From Bacilli bacterium (GTDB lineage: Bacteria > Bacillota_I > Bacilli_A > RF39 > UBA660), in contig JAFYYX010000001.1 in NCBI GenBank assembly GCA_017548925.1, positions 94,829-158,828 of the forward strand: a stretch of 64,000 nucleotides of DNA, read 5' to 3'. A program made the position numbers and the translations under genes. Below are positions 8,002 to 16,032 of the stretch, one piece after another. Numbering within the stretch: position 1 is the stretch's first letter; every line of letters starts with the position of its first letter. The notes beneath the pieces are model-generated. The model searched no databases. It had not been told where the DNA came from and saw only the letters and a list, made by a program, of their open reading frames with translations.

Positions 8002-8046
8002 TTTGAGAAAATTTATGTGCACAAAAAAAGCACCATTTTTCTCAAA
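8002..8046 (+). repeat. Inverted repeat just downstream of attL
   Basis: TTTGAGAAAAT (8002-8012) faces ATTTTTCTCAAA (8035-8046), with an inner GTGC/GCAC pair. No T-tract follows, so it may be a recombinase site or an mRNA-end stabiliser for secA rather than a terminator. Confidence 0.55.
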
Positions 8047-8134
8047 TGTGCACAATTTGTGCACATAAAACCATAAAATATTCAAAATAATCACCTTAAA
8101 AGCTTATAAATAAAGGGATTAGATAATGTGCACA
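8016..8134. repeat. Four TGTGCACA palindromes near the left element end
   Basis: Exact copies at 8016-8023, 8047-8054, 8058-8065 and 8127-8134. The second and third are 11 bases apart, as are the two copies near the right end. Likely arm-type sites for integrase or excisionase, or an operator for the first integrase gene. Confidence 0.6.
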
Positions 8135-8150
8135 TTTTAGTGAAATAATG

Positions 8151-8179
8151 AAACTAGCATATTGATTGCTAGTTTTTTC
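8151..8179 (+). terminator. Terminator upstream of the first integrase gene
   Basis: Stem AACTAGCA / TGCTAGTT with a 7-base loop and a T-run, 30 bases before the integrase start. It would block readthrough from secA into the element. Confidence 0.75.
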
Positions 8180-8209
8180 TTTGTTCAATAAGAAAGGACA
8201 GGGAACATT

Positions 8210-9523
8210 ATGTCAGAGATTAGAATTATGAAAAGGGGAAAGGTGTATCAGTATCGATTTGAAATTGCTTCAAGAGGAGGTGTAAGAAGATATATTAATA
8301 AGAGTGGATTTGAATCGAGAAAAGAAGCTCAAGAAGCAGGAGCAATTGCTTATAATGAATATTTTAAGACTGGAAGAAAACAAAAGATAAAAGATATGTC
8401 TTATGAAGACTATTTAGACTATTGGATGACTAACTATTGCTACTTTAATGTTAAATATGCAACTATAGCCTCATACTTAAACATAATAAAGAACCATTTG
8501 AAACCAGAATTAGGAATGTATAAGCTAACTCAACTAGATTCTTATACAATACAAAACTATATTAATAAACTATTTAAAGAGAAACATTATTCAAAACATT
8601 ATTTAAAAGGAATACTAAAACTAATAAAAGGATCACTTAAATATGCATGTTATACAGTTAATTTTATAAATGATAATCCAGCTGAAAGAGTACATATTCC
8701 AAAATATGACGTTGTTACAGGAGATCCAGCACATATTTTTACTCAAGAAGAGTTTGAAATTATTCTAGAACGATTTAAAGATGTACCATATCTATATTAT
8801 TCATTCTTAACTGCTTATTATACAGGACTTAGAGTATCAGAATGTTATGCATTAACATGGGATAATATAGACTTTGAAAGAAAGACTCTAACAGTTAATA
8901 AAAACATTATAAAGAAGAATCAAAACCAATTACCAAAAAAGTATGTAATAACAAAAGGACATTCAGTAGAAGAATGGTATTATGGAACATGTAAAAATCC
9001 TCAATCAAATAGAACTATTGCAATAGGAGATACTTTAGTTAAAGCCTTAAAAGAGTATAAAAAAGAACAAGAAGAGTATATAAAATTTTATGGTGATGCC
9101 TATTTAAAACACTATGAAAAAGAAGTTATTAATCCACATACAGAAAGAAAAGAAATAAAAATAGTTAATGCACCTGCAGAACTAGAACTAAATTTACCAG
9201 AAGCAAAGTTAATGTTTGTTAAACCTAATGGACAATATCGAGGTACCGAAACTGTAAGACATGCTTTTAAAGTAATAAACTATGAATTAAAAATACCATG
9301 TAGATTCCATGACTTTAGAGATACACATGCAACAAGGTTGATAGAACAAGGTGCAGATATTAAAGCTGTTTCTAAAAGATTAGGACATTCTTCTATCATG
9401 ACTACATACAACATCTATGTCAGAGTTACTGATAAAATGGAGACTGATACAGTTGATAGATTTGAAGATTACACCAACACTTTAGATATACCAGATACAC
9501 AAGAAATACCTTTTAAGGACTAA
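8210..9523 (+). CDS. int: Tyrosine recombinase / integrase, copy 1
   Basis: A 437-residue phage/Tn916-type integrase. It has an N-terminal arm-binding domain (about 1-55, VYQYRFEIASRGGVRRYINKS), a SAM-like core-binding domain (about 60-160) and a C-terminal catalytic domain. Catalytic features are Arg in TGLRVSECYALTW, the H-x-x-R box HDFRDTHATR, the second His in LGHSS, and a Tyr in YNIYVRV. All key residues are present, so it is probably active. It lies 222 bases from attL and is the best candidate for recombining at secA. Strong similarity to the integrase at 11174-12457 shows they are paralogues. AGAAAGGACAGGG precedes the ATG. Confidence 0.93.
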   Translation: MSEIRIMKRGKVYQYRFEIASRGGVRRYINKSGFESRKEAQEAGAIAYNEYFKTGRKQKIKDMSYEDYLDYWMTNYCYFNVKYATIASYLNIIKNHLKPELGMYKLTQLDSYTIQNYINKLFKEKHYSKHYLKGILKLIKGSLKYACYTVNFINDNPAERVHIPKYDVVTGDPAHIFTQEEFEIILERFKDVPYLYYSFLTAYYTGLRVSECYALTWDNIDFERKTLTVNKNIIKKNQNQLPKKYVITKGHSVEEWYYGTCKNPQSNRTIAIGDTLVKALKEYKKEQEEYIKFYGDAYLKHYEKEVINPHTERKEIKIVNAPAELELNLPEAKLMFVKPNGQYRGTETVRHAFKVINYELKIPCRFHDFRDTHATRLIEQGADIKAVSKRLGHSSIMTTYNIYVRVTDKMETDTVDRFEDYTNTLDIPDTQEIPFKD

Positions 9524-9708
9524 AACACTTGATTTTTAAGGAAAAAGTGCTATTATAGAAGACAATTAATTAATTGGAGCTGATGTCTAATGAGAAATAA
9601 AGCACTTTTAATTTATACACGAAAACAATTTAGTTTATTAATTAATGGATTCAATGAGAGAAATTGACTATAACGTCTTTTTCTCTCTTTTTTGTTGGGA
9701 GGTTTGAA
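9524..9708 (+). promoter_or_regulatory. Candidate attenuator with leader peptide
   Basis: The segment AAAAGTGCT (9543-9551) can pair with upstream CACTT (9526-9530) or with AGCACTTTT (9601-9609). A terminator-like stem follows: GAGAGAAA (from 9656) against TTTCTCTC, then TTTTTT. A 25-codon reading frame spans the middle. Competing stems, a short leader frame and a terminator before the next gene together suggest attenuation. Confidence 0.5.
9590..9667 (+). CDS. Putative leader peptide (25 aa)
   Basis: ATG 9590 follows GGAG at 9 bases; the product is MRNKALLIYTRKQFSLLING followed by FNERN. Its end overlaps the 5' arm of a terminator-like hairpin. It is too short to be judged by composition, but its place in the leader suggests that its translation tunes expression of the gene at 9709. 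Confidence 0.45.
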   Translation: MRNKALLIYTRKQFSLLINGFNERN

Positions 9709-10320
9709 ATGATAAAGAAAGATGAGAAAGGAAAATTAGAAGTATCATTATTGGAAATACAAAGACCACTACCAGTAAATATTATTGAAGAATACAATCA
9801 TAAGAATGCAATTAAAGAAATTCACAATATATTTAATCAACTAATGGATAATTATTTTTATCAGGTTGCATATCAGGAGTTTTTAAAATATACAATAAAT
9901 GAAGATTTAGAGTTTATTATTGTAGAAGATCCAACACTACATGTTAAAACAGTTAATTCAAATAATGTTGTTTTAAAAAATGATATATCATTTAAAAGAT
10001 TTACTAAACATGATTATAGAAAGTCGATAGATTTATGTGAAATGCTTTTAAAAAGAGTAAAGGATGCATTTGATAATCTCGATGAATTTGAAAGATTTAT
10101 AATTAAAAATTTTGAATATGATAATCCACATGAATATGTAGATGAAAGCTTATATTATGAAATGCATATTCATAAAGATAAATATTATGTATCGAAGAAA
10201 AGTGCATATATAAAAATGGCTATTCAATTAGGATTAATGGTAGATACACAAATAGATTCATTAATAATAAATGAACTTAAAAGACAAATAGGAAAGAATA
10301 TAGTAACAATAGGAAAATAG
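9709..10320 (+). CDS. ArpU-like (sigma-region-4-like) transcriptional regulator
   Basis: A 203-residue basic protein. The C-terminal half (about 95-185) is helical, with LDEFERFIIKNFEYD followed by KDKYYVSKKSAYIKMAIQLGL. This pattern resembles ArpU-family late regulators of phages and mobile elements, in which a sigma-region-4-like helix-turn-helix precedes a conserved helix. ATG 9709 follows GGGAGG at a suitable distance. In this element it would be expected to activate the excision/mobilisation operon. The match is by pattern only. A terminator follows the gene at 10348. Confidence 0.55.
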   Translation: MIKKDEKGKLEVSLLEIQRPLPVNIIEEYNHKNAIKEIHNIFNQLMDNYFYQVAYQEFLKYTINEDLEFIIVEDPTLHVKTVNSNNVVLKNDISFKRFTKHDYRKSIDLCEMLLKRVKDAFDNLDEFERFIIKNFEYDNPHEYVDESLYYEMHIHKDKYYVSKKSAYIKMAIQLGLMVDTQIDSLIINELKRQIGKNIVTIGK

Positions 10321-10347
10321 TTCGGAGAAAAATCGGACAAAATATAG

Positions 10348-10377
10348 AACTCTACAAGACAATTTGTAGAGTTTTTT
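10348..10377 (+). terminator. Terminator after the ArpU-like gene
   Basis: Stem AACTCTACAA / TTGTAGAGTT followed by TTTT. Confidence 0.9.
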
Positions 10378-10459
10378 CGCATGGTTTATATAATCAATCT
10401 CCTAGATAATGGAAGTGAACAGAGGCCGAAGTTCAGTAATTTAGAAAAGGAGAAAGATT

Positions 10460-10948
10460 ATGGAAAATGATTACTTAATGATATATGCGGTAGTACCAAA
10501 ATATATCTATGAAACAAAACAACTTACACCAGAAGAAAAACTGATTGCTGAGCGAATCATAGCATTATGCAGAAAGGAAGGATATTGTTGGATAACAAAT
10601 AGAAAACTATCAGAAATGTATAATATACGACTTGAAACAGCATCAAGACATATTAAAAAACTAGAAAAAATGGGATTAATTAAATGTGAATATGAAAAAG
10701 ATCATCAAAGAGAGAAAAGGATAATTCATTTAGTCAATGATATATGGAGCAAATGGTCATCAGATCATGAATCAAATAATCAAGAAAACCTAGACTATCC
10801 AGTCAAATATAATAATAAATATAATAAAAAGAATAATAATGAAGAGAATTTACCTGAATGGATGAAACATCCTGAAATGTGTACTTCAACTCCATGTACT
10901 CCAGAAGAACAAGCAGAAATGGATGCTTTATTAGCGGAGTTTAAATAA
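10460..10948 (+). CDS. Winged-helix DNA-binding protein (replication/regulatory type)
   Basis: A 162-residue protein with a winged helix at about residues 20-90 (LTPEEKLIAERIIALC, CWITNRKLSEMYNI, ETASRHIKKLEKMGLIK), of the HTH_36 kind found in small replication initiators and element regulators. A low-complexity Asn/Lys linker (about 115-130) and a conserved-looking acidic tail follow. It is the first gene of a tight run: its stop overlaps the excisionase start by one base, then int and mob overlap in turn. Good ribosome-binding site (AAAAGGAG). Initiation of element replication or control of the operon are both possible. Confidence 0.7.
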   Translation: MENDYLMIYAVVPKYIYETKQLTPEEKLIAERIIALCRKEGYCWITNRKLSEMYNIRLETASRHIKKLEKMGLIKCEYEKDHQREKRIIHLVNDIWSKWSSDHESNNQENLDYPVKYNNKYNKKNNNEENLPEWMKHPEMCTSTPCTPEEQAEMDALLAEFK

Positions 10949-11181
10949 TGGAAGAAAGATTAATATATACAGTTCAGGAAGTTGCTAGTATTCTTCATTC
11001 TAGCCCAAATTATATTTATGAATTAATTAGGAAAGGTTATTTACCAGCTATTAAACTAGGAAGCTTAAAAGTTTTAAAAACCACATTAGAAAGATTCTTG
11101 ATTCAAAATGAAGGAAAAGATTTATCTGATCTTAATAATATTAGAAAAGTAGTTATTCAAGTAGAGGTAGGAAATGAGTAG
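10948..11181 (+). CDS. xis: Excisionase-like helix-turn-helix protein
   Basis: A 77-residue protein with a MerR-like HTH_17 domain: YTVQEVASILHSSPNYIYEL followed by IRKGYLPAIKLGSLKVLKTT. This is the usual form of excisionases and small DNA-binding factors next to tyrosine integrases. It overlaps the preceding gene by one base and the following integrase by 8, so all three are translated as a coupled unit. Its likely role is to bias recombination towards excision by bending DNA near the ends, inferred from family and position. Confidence 0.8.
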   Translation: MEERLIYTVQEVASILHSSPNYIYELIRKGYLPAIKLGSLKVLKTTLERFLIQNEGKDLSDLNNIRKVVIQVEVGNE

Positions 11182-12457
11182 TATAAGAATAACAAAAAGA
11201 AAAGATGTTTACCAATATAGATTTGAAATAGCAAGTGAAAATGGAAAAAGAAAATATATTAATAAAAGTGGATTTAAAACTAAAGCTGAAGCTTTAGAAG
11301 CTGGAACTATTGCATTCAATGAATATATAAATGCAGGAAAACCATTCAAAGAATGTAAGATGTCATATAGTGATTATTTAGATTATTGGATAGATAATTA
11401 TTGTAAAAAAAATTTAAAATACAATACCATACAAACCTATTCAACATTAGCAAAGAAATATATTAAACCATATATAGGACACTATAGAATGTGCAATATA
11501 ACTAGTTTAACCTTAAATTCATTTATTACTGATTTGGTTAATAGATATGATTTTTCAAGAGATTATTTTAGAAATATGTTAAAGATTATTAAAGGATCAT
11601 TTAGAGATGCATGTAATCTATATGGATTTATTAAATATAATCCAGCTTTAACAATTAGAATGCCTAAAATGGATATTGAGAAAAAAGAAGATAAACATCT
11701 ATATACAAAAGAAGAAATAGATTTGATTCTAAACAGATTCAAAGATGATTCTACATTTATATGTGCTTTTTTAACAGCTTGTTTTACTGGAATGAGAACA
11801 GGAGAACTATTTGCTCTAACATGGGAAGATATTGATTTAGAAAATGGAATAATCAATATCAAACATAGTGTTTATGATAAACCAAAAGACAAAGATGGAA
11901 GATGGTATATTGGTACAACAAAGACACTATCAGGGCAAAGAACTATATACATAGGAGATACTTTAAAAACAGCTCTAACCAATTACAAAGAAAGACAAGA
12001 AGAATTAAAAAAACTATTTAGTAAAGATTATAAATATTACCATATTGAAGAAGTAAAAAATGAATATGGTAAAGTAATAGAGAATAGAATAGTTTTAAAC
12101 AAAAACTGTGGAGAAAATATTTTAAATCTAGTATTCGTTCGTGATAATGGAACATATTCAGGAACAGATTTACTAAGATATCCTTTTAAAGTTATTCATG
12201 AAGAACTTGGAATCAAAAAATGTAGATTCTATGATTTAAGAGGTTCATATGCAACTAAAGTTTTAAACAGCGGAACAGAGATAAAAGAAGTAGCTGATCT
12301 ACTAGGACATAGAAATGTTGAAACAACTGAGAACTATTACATTAGAAGTATAGAAGATAATAAGAGATTAGCAGTTAATGAATTTGATAGTAAAAATACA
12401 ACTGATGTTATAAAAAGTGTAATAGAATTTCAAATTAAAGAAGGTGAAGCGGTATGA
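11174..12457 (+). CDS. Tyrosine recombinase, copy 2, with altered H-x-x-R box
   Basis: A 427-residue paralogue of the integrase at 8210-9523 with the same domain order. The first catalytic Arg (TGMRTGELFALTW), the late His (LGHRN) and a Tyr (ENYYIRS) are present. The H-x-x-R box reads YDLRGSYATK, so the usual histidine is tyrosine. This substitution is uncommon and could lower activity or alter specificity. The gene lies between xis and the relaxase with overlaps of 8 and 4 bases. It may be the true partner of xis, a second-target recombinase, or a relic from another element. Confidence 0.9.
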   Translation: MSSIRITKRKDVYQYRFEIASENGKRKYINKSGFKTKAEALEAGTIAFNEYINAGKPFKECKMSYSDYLDYWIDNYCKKNLKYNTIQTYSTLAKKYIKPYIGHYRMCNITSLTLNSFITDLVNRYDFSRDYFRNMLKIIKGSFRDACNLYGFIKYNPALTIRMPKMDIEKKEDKHLYTKEEIDLILNRFKDDSTFICAFLTACFTGMRTGELFALTWEDIDLENGIINIKHSVYDKPKDKDGRWYIGTTKTLSGQRTIYIGDTLKTALTNYKERQEELKKLFSKDYKYYHIEEVKNEYGKVIENRIVLNKNCGENILNLVFVRDNGTYSGTDLLRYPFKVIHEELGIKKCRFYDLRGSYATKVLNSGTEIKEVADLLGHRNVETTENYYIRSIEDNKRLAVNEFDSKNTTDVIKSVIEFQIKEGEAV

Positions 12458-13641
12458 ATTATGCAATATTCAGAAGTGAACCTATCTATACATTAAATGA
12501 TCTTGCTCAAATTGGCTCTCACAATAAAAGAGAGAAGAAAGCATATAACTCAAATCCAAATATAGACTTATCTAAAACTAAAGATAATGTAGAACTTGTT
12601 CCATTAGATATGAAATATGTTAAAGGATTCTATGAACTTACAAAAGAATATAAACAAGAACACGATGAAAGAATGAAAAATGAAAGAGAAGATAGAAGAA
12701 AAACATTTAGACAAATGGTAGATAAATCTAAAAGTGTTGTGGCTGATGAAATGATTTTCACAGCTACACATGACTTCTTTAAAGATAAAAGTAAAGATGA
12801 AATTCAAAAATGGGCTGATACATGTATGCTGTTTGTTTATGAAGAACTTGGATATAAAAAAAATCAAATACTACATGCAACATTACATATGGATGAAAAA
12901 ACTCCTCATATTCATTGTGTAGTTGTTCCTTTAGTAAAAAAACTAGATAAAAGAACTATGACTGAGCGATTTACCATCTCTAAAAAGCAATATATCCACG
13001 ATAGAGAGCATTTAAGTGAATTACAAGATAAGTACTGCAACTTATTAAATGAGTTTGGATTTGCCCTAGAAAGAGGTCAAAAACATAGTGATGTAGAACA
13101 TCTAAATATGAAAGAATTTAAGAAAGCAACACAAGAATTAAACAAAGAATTAACTAAGAGAGAAGATAAACTTGAATCAGCAATAAATTCTTATGAAGAA
13201 AAAATCAAAACAAATAAGCCTATATTCTTCGATAAAGAATCAGTTAAAGTTAAAAAAGACACTTTCGATAGCATGAACAAAGTTATAGAAGAATCTAAAA
13301 AAGTAAAAGACCTAAAACCGAAGCTAGAAAAGACATATAAATCTATGAAAGAACAAATAGATAATTATTCAAATATTCAACAAGAGAATTATGATCTTAA
13401 AGATGATAAGTGGAAATTAGAATTAGAAAATACCAATTTAAAAGTAAGAGTAAATTACTTAGAAAAAACAATTAATACATTTAAGAATCTAATTCAAAAA
13501 GTATCTGACTTCTTCTATCACTTAGTTGCAGATGGTTTAGTACCAAAAAGCAAAGAAGAAGAAATGGAAGAAATGTTTGGACCATTATATACACCTCATA
13601 AAAAGCAAGAAAAGAGCAGGGATGATGATTACTGCTTATAG
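12454..13641 (+). CDS. mobV: MobV-family relaxase (Pre/Mob)
   Basis: A 395-residue protein with the N-terminal Mob_Pre relaxase domain (about 1-200), including the metal-binding motif H-x-D-E-x-T-P-H-x-H seen as HMDEKTPHIHC. A long coiled coil (about 220-345) precedes a short C-terminal region. Relaxases of this family nick the transfer strand at oriT and pilot it into a recipient. It begins inside the integrase gene (4-base overlap). A MobV-type nick sequence lies immediately after its stop codon on the minus strand. No coupling protein or secretion genes are nearby, so the element is mobilizable rather than self-transmissible. Confidence 0.93.
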   Translation: MNYAIFRSEPIYTLNDLAQIGSHNKREKKAYNSNPNIDLSKTKDNVELVPLDMKYVKGFYELTKEYKQEHDERMKNEREDRRKTFRQMVDKSKSVVADEMIFTATHDFFKDKSKDEIQKWADTCMLFVYEELGYKKNQILHATLHMDEKTPHIHCVVVPLVKKLDKRTMTERFTISKKQYIHDREHLSELQDKYCNLLNEFGFALERGQKHSDVEHLNMKEFKKATQELNKELTKREDKLESAINSYEEKIKTNKPIFFDKESVKVKKDTFDSMNKVIEESKKVKDLKPKLEKTYKSMKEQIDNYSNIQQENYDLKDDKWKLELENTNLKVRVNYLEKTINTFKNLIQKVSDFFYHLVADGLVPKSKEEEMEEMFGPLYTPHKKQEKSRDDDYCL

Positions 13642-13702
13642 ACTATCTTTAAGACAAGATAGTAACACACTATGATATTGTCAGAGACAATAACAATGTG
13701 TG
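13640..13702 (-). other. oriT: Candidate MobV-type origin of transfer (oriT)
   Basis: On the minus strand the sequence reads ATAGTGTGTTACTAT, with inverted repeat arms ATAGT and ACTAT around GTGTT (plus strand 13659-13673). It contains TAGTGTGTTA, which matches the pMV158 MobM nick region (TAGTGTG/TTA) as I recall it. The predicted nick lies between 13666 and 13665 on the minus strand. Two more hairpins flank it: ACTATCTT/AAGATAGT (13642-13663) and ATTGTC/GACAAT (13677-13691). Position directly after the relaxase gene supports the call, although in pMV158 oriT lies upstream of mob. Confidence 0.75.
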
Positions 13703-13731
13703 CCAAGGATAAACCCTTTGGAATCCCATTT

Positions 13732-13778
13732 AGCACCAATACTACAAACATCCGTAAGTAGTAAAGGTGCCTTTTTTA
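13732..13778 (+). terminator. Terminator of the relaxase operon
   Basis: Stem GCACC / GGTGC with inner pairing ACTAC / GTAGT, then a T-run. It lies downstream of the oriT hairpins. Confidence 0.7.
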
Positions 13779-14008
13779 TTTCAACATTTAGTTTCATAAA
13801 AAAAGAAAAATACTATCGCCACTTTCATCAGTAAACTGACAAAACGTGCCACGTATTTTTATAACTAAATCACCAATGATAAGGAGTGATTTAGATCGTA
13901 AAATAAATAATCTTCCGAGCTAAATAGTTTTCGTAATATTAAATAATATTCCGATGATTCACTAAATTCAACAAATGTATAATAAATAGAGATGAAAATT
14001 ATAATATC
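13779..14008 (+). other. Structured non-coding stretch between oriT and the lipoprotein gene
   Basis: No reading frame of useful length. Two stem-loops stand out: AAAAATAC (13806-13813) with GTATTTTT (13853-13860), enclosing TCAGT-AA-ACTGA (13828-13839), and CTAAATCAC (13865-13873) with GTGATTTAG (13886-13894). An AAGGAG-like motif lies in the second loop but no start codon follows it. It could be an RNA, an extended oriT, or the remains of a lost gene. Confidence 0.4.
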
Positions 14009-14019
14009 TATGTTATAAT
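14009..14019 (+). promoter_or_regulatory. Extended -10 promoter of the lipoprotein gene
   Basis: TATGTTATAAT, a full extended -10 element, 22 bases before the ATG, with AAGGAGG between. No clear -35 box. Confidence 0.65.
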
Positions 14020-14041
14020 ATTTTCGAAGGAGGAACTTTAG

Positions 14042-14587
14042 ATGAAAAAGAAATTTTTAGTAGGTCTATTAGCGGTTGTTATGTGTTTTGCATTAGTTGG
14101 ATGTGGTAAAACTGAAAACAAAGATTCAGGAAATGGTGGTTCAACTAATAATGGTGGTTCATCTGAAAACAGTGGTTCAACAGCAATTTCAGATATCAGC
14201 ACAAGTAATTATGTTAATGTAACTAAAACTAATTTTGGAATTGATCCAAGTGTATCAGGTTTAAAAATTAGTAAAGCTAAAGCACAAGGTAGTTCACAAA
14301 TTACTTTAGTTTATTCTATCGAAAGCGGTTCAGAAGAAGAATTAGTAAAAGCATTCTTTGAAAAATGCTTAAATGCTTCTGATGATAAAGCTGTTTATAG
14401 ACAAGAATGGCCAAATGATGGTGGATATAATGTAACAGTTGGAGAAAAAGTTACTAGCTGGAGTTCGTGGCTACAAGATGAAGCTTATGATCAAAACTGG
14501 TTCTACAAAGTTGGTGGAAAGACTATTGCATTTGGTGGTAGTGAACAATCTGGAAAGACTTTTGAAGTAACAATCAATTTTAAATAG
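14042..14587 (+). CDS. Predicted lipoprotein, element cargo
   Basis: A 181-residue protein with a lipoprotein signal peptide (MKKKFLVGLLAVVMCFALVG then Cys21; lipobox LVGC), a Gly/Ser/Asn-rich linker (about 26-48) and a C-terminal globular domain of ~130 residues of no family known to me. It should be exported by Sec and tethered to the outer membrane face by lipid on Cys21. Strong ribosome-binding site (AAGGAGG). It stands alone between its own promoter and two terminators. In a mobile element, surface lipoproteins often serve in exclusion or adhesion; nothing here decides that. Confidence 0.85.
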   Translation: MKKKFLVGLLAVVMCFALVGCGKTENKDSGNGGSTNNGGSSENSGSTAISDISTSNYVNVTKTNFGIDPSVSGLKISKAKAQGSSQITLVYSIESGSEEELVKAFFEKCLNASDDKAVYRQEWPNDGGYNVTVGEKVTSWSSWLQDEAYDQNWFYKVGGKTIAFGGSEQSGKTFEVTINFK

Positions 14588-14590
14588 TAT

Positions 14591-14613
14591 AAAAGCTCCA
14601 TTTGGAGCTTTTA
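14591..14613 (+). terminator. Terminator after the lipoprotein gene
   Basis: Stem AAAAGCTCC / GGAGCTTTT around ATTT. Confidence 0.85.
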
Positions 14614-14647
14614 AAATGATCAGAAGATTTTGATTTTCCGAACTTTC

Positions 14648-14674
14648 AAGCAGATGAAAAAATCTGCTTTTTTC
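14648..14674 (+). terminator. Second terminator before the XRE gene
   Basis: Stem AAGCAGAT / ATCTGCTT, A-rich loop, T-run. It runs into CGTGGTAAAATAATAAT. A near-copy, CGTGGTATAATTATTAT, follows the next terminator at 16005. Confidence 0.8.
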
Positions 14675-14766
14675 GTGGTAAAATAATAATATAAAAGTAA
14701 TTAAACCAATGGTGTGTGTTAATAAAGATTTAAAAGTGATAATATCTTTTTTGAGGAAGTGAGAAA

Positions 14767-15987
14767 GTGGATCAAAATAAAAGTGGCAAATTTATAGCCA
14801 AGCTAAGAAAAGAAAAAAATATGACTCAAGAACAGCTTGCCGAGAAAATGGGTGTTAGTATAAATGCTGTTAGTAAATGGGAAAGAGGATTAAGTTTTCC
14901 AGATGTTTCACTATATAAAAAATTATGTAAAGAATTAGGTATTAATATTGAGGAGTTAATTAATGGAGAAAAAGATAATAGTGATGAGGCTAAAGAAAAA
15001 GCTATAATATCTACTATAAATGAAACAAATAAAATTAAGAAGAATTCAAAGAAGTTATTAATTATTCTTTCTATGATTTTTGTTATCATAATATGTGGAT
15101 TGATTTATTATAATAAAAACTTAAAAGTAAACTTAGTTAATGATTCAGATTATTTATATGATGAAGTAATAGATTTTATTAAAGAAAGACAGTTTAAAGA
15201 AAATCCTGATTCAAGTTACAAAGATTTTAATATTTTTTATAGTTATCATGGATTTGGAATAGAAAAGAAAAACAATTATAAATATGCATATATGTGGATA
15301 TATGAGCAAAGTTATTATATTGAACCTGAGGAATATGGAGGAGCTCTAGCAATTTCTTCTAGTAGTTCTATACCAGTAAAAGCCATTTTTAAAGATAACA
15401 AGCTGCAGGATGTTATATATCCCAAAGATGGAAACCAATATACTTCTTCTATAAAAGAAATGTTTCCAGGTATAATAGCATATCAAGTTTTGAATTTTGA
15501 TAAAGAAAAAAATATCAATAAGTTATTTAATGATGTCGAGCAAAAGAAAAACATTTATTATGATTATTTGAATTTGGATATGAGTAAAATAACAATAGAT
15601 GATTTAGCATATAATGATGTTATATTTATTATAGAAAAGAATAATAATAAATGTGATATTCCTGTATCTTTAGCAATTTATAAAAATAATAAATATAAAT
15701 TATTTACAGAATACAAAGCTTGTAGACCAGGAGTGGCATGTACAATGATGTTAGAATATACAAAATCAATAGAGGGAACATATGATTATGATATTATCGA
15801 AATAATAAGACACAGTGTTGATGCTAATTTATTTCAATATACTAATGATAATAAACCAGAATATTCAATTATGTCAGGCAAAAATCATAGTTTCATAACT
15901 GATTCAGATAACAAATATTTAAAAGAATTATTAGAATCTATAAATGTAGATTTGAATCAATGTGCAAAACCAAATTATGGAGATTAA
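14767..15987 (+). CDS. Membrane-anchored XRE-type regulator
   Basis: A 406-residue protein with a Cro/C1-type helix-turn-helix at about 8-62 (MTQEQLAEKMGVSINAVSKW followed by ERGLSFPDVSLYKKL). A Lys-rich linker leads to one transmembrane segment (about 97-115) and an extracytoplasmic domain of ~290 residues that I do not recognise. Start is GTG 14767 after GAGGAAGTGAG. The DNA-binding domain would be cytoplasmic and tethered, with a possible sensor outside, like other one-component membrane regulators. Its neighbours are the lipoprotein and the NERD gene, each on its own promoter. The target is unknown. Confidence 0.82.
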   Translation: MDQNKSGKFIAKLRKEKNMTQEQLAEKMGVSINAVSKWERGLSFPDVSLYKKLCKELGINIEELINGEKDNSDEAKEKAIISTINETNKIKKNSKKLLIILSMIFVIIICGLIYYNKNLKVNLVNDSDYLYDEVIDFIKERQFKENPDSSYKDFNIFYSYHGFGIEKKNNYKYAYMWIYEQSYYIEPEEYGGALAISSSSSIPVKAIFKDNKLQDVIYPKDGNQYTSSIKEMFPGIIAYQVLNFDKEKNINKLFNDVEQKKNIYYDYLNLDMSKITIDDLAYNDVIFIIEKNNNKCDIPVSLAIYKNNKYKLFTEYKACRPGVACTMMLEYTKSIEGTYDYDIIEIIRHSVDANLFQYTNDNKPEYSIMSGKNHSFITDSDNKYLKELLESINVDLNQCAKPNYGD

Positions 15988-16005
15988 TAAAATCTCCTTT
16001 TTTCG
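15976..16005 (+). terminator. Terminator after the XRE gene
   Basis: Stem GGAGATT / AATCTCC around the stop codon, then TTTTTT. It is followed at once by a -10-like TATAAT (about 16011), the likely promoter of the NERD gene. Confidence 0.8.
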
Positions 16006-16032
16006 TGGTATAATTATTATTAGGTGATATGG

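Noticed and set aside
7861-8094. Minus-strand frame of 77 codons over the secA tail
   Set aside because: It is the complement of secA coding sequence and the left element end, with no ribosome-binding site or recognisable product.
9524-13700. Third secA-tail attachment repeat between the two integrases (tandem elements)
   Set aside because: No further copy of CATGTGGC with TGTTGTGG at the right spacing was seen, so a single element is the simpler reading.
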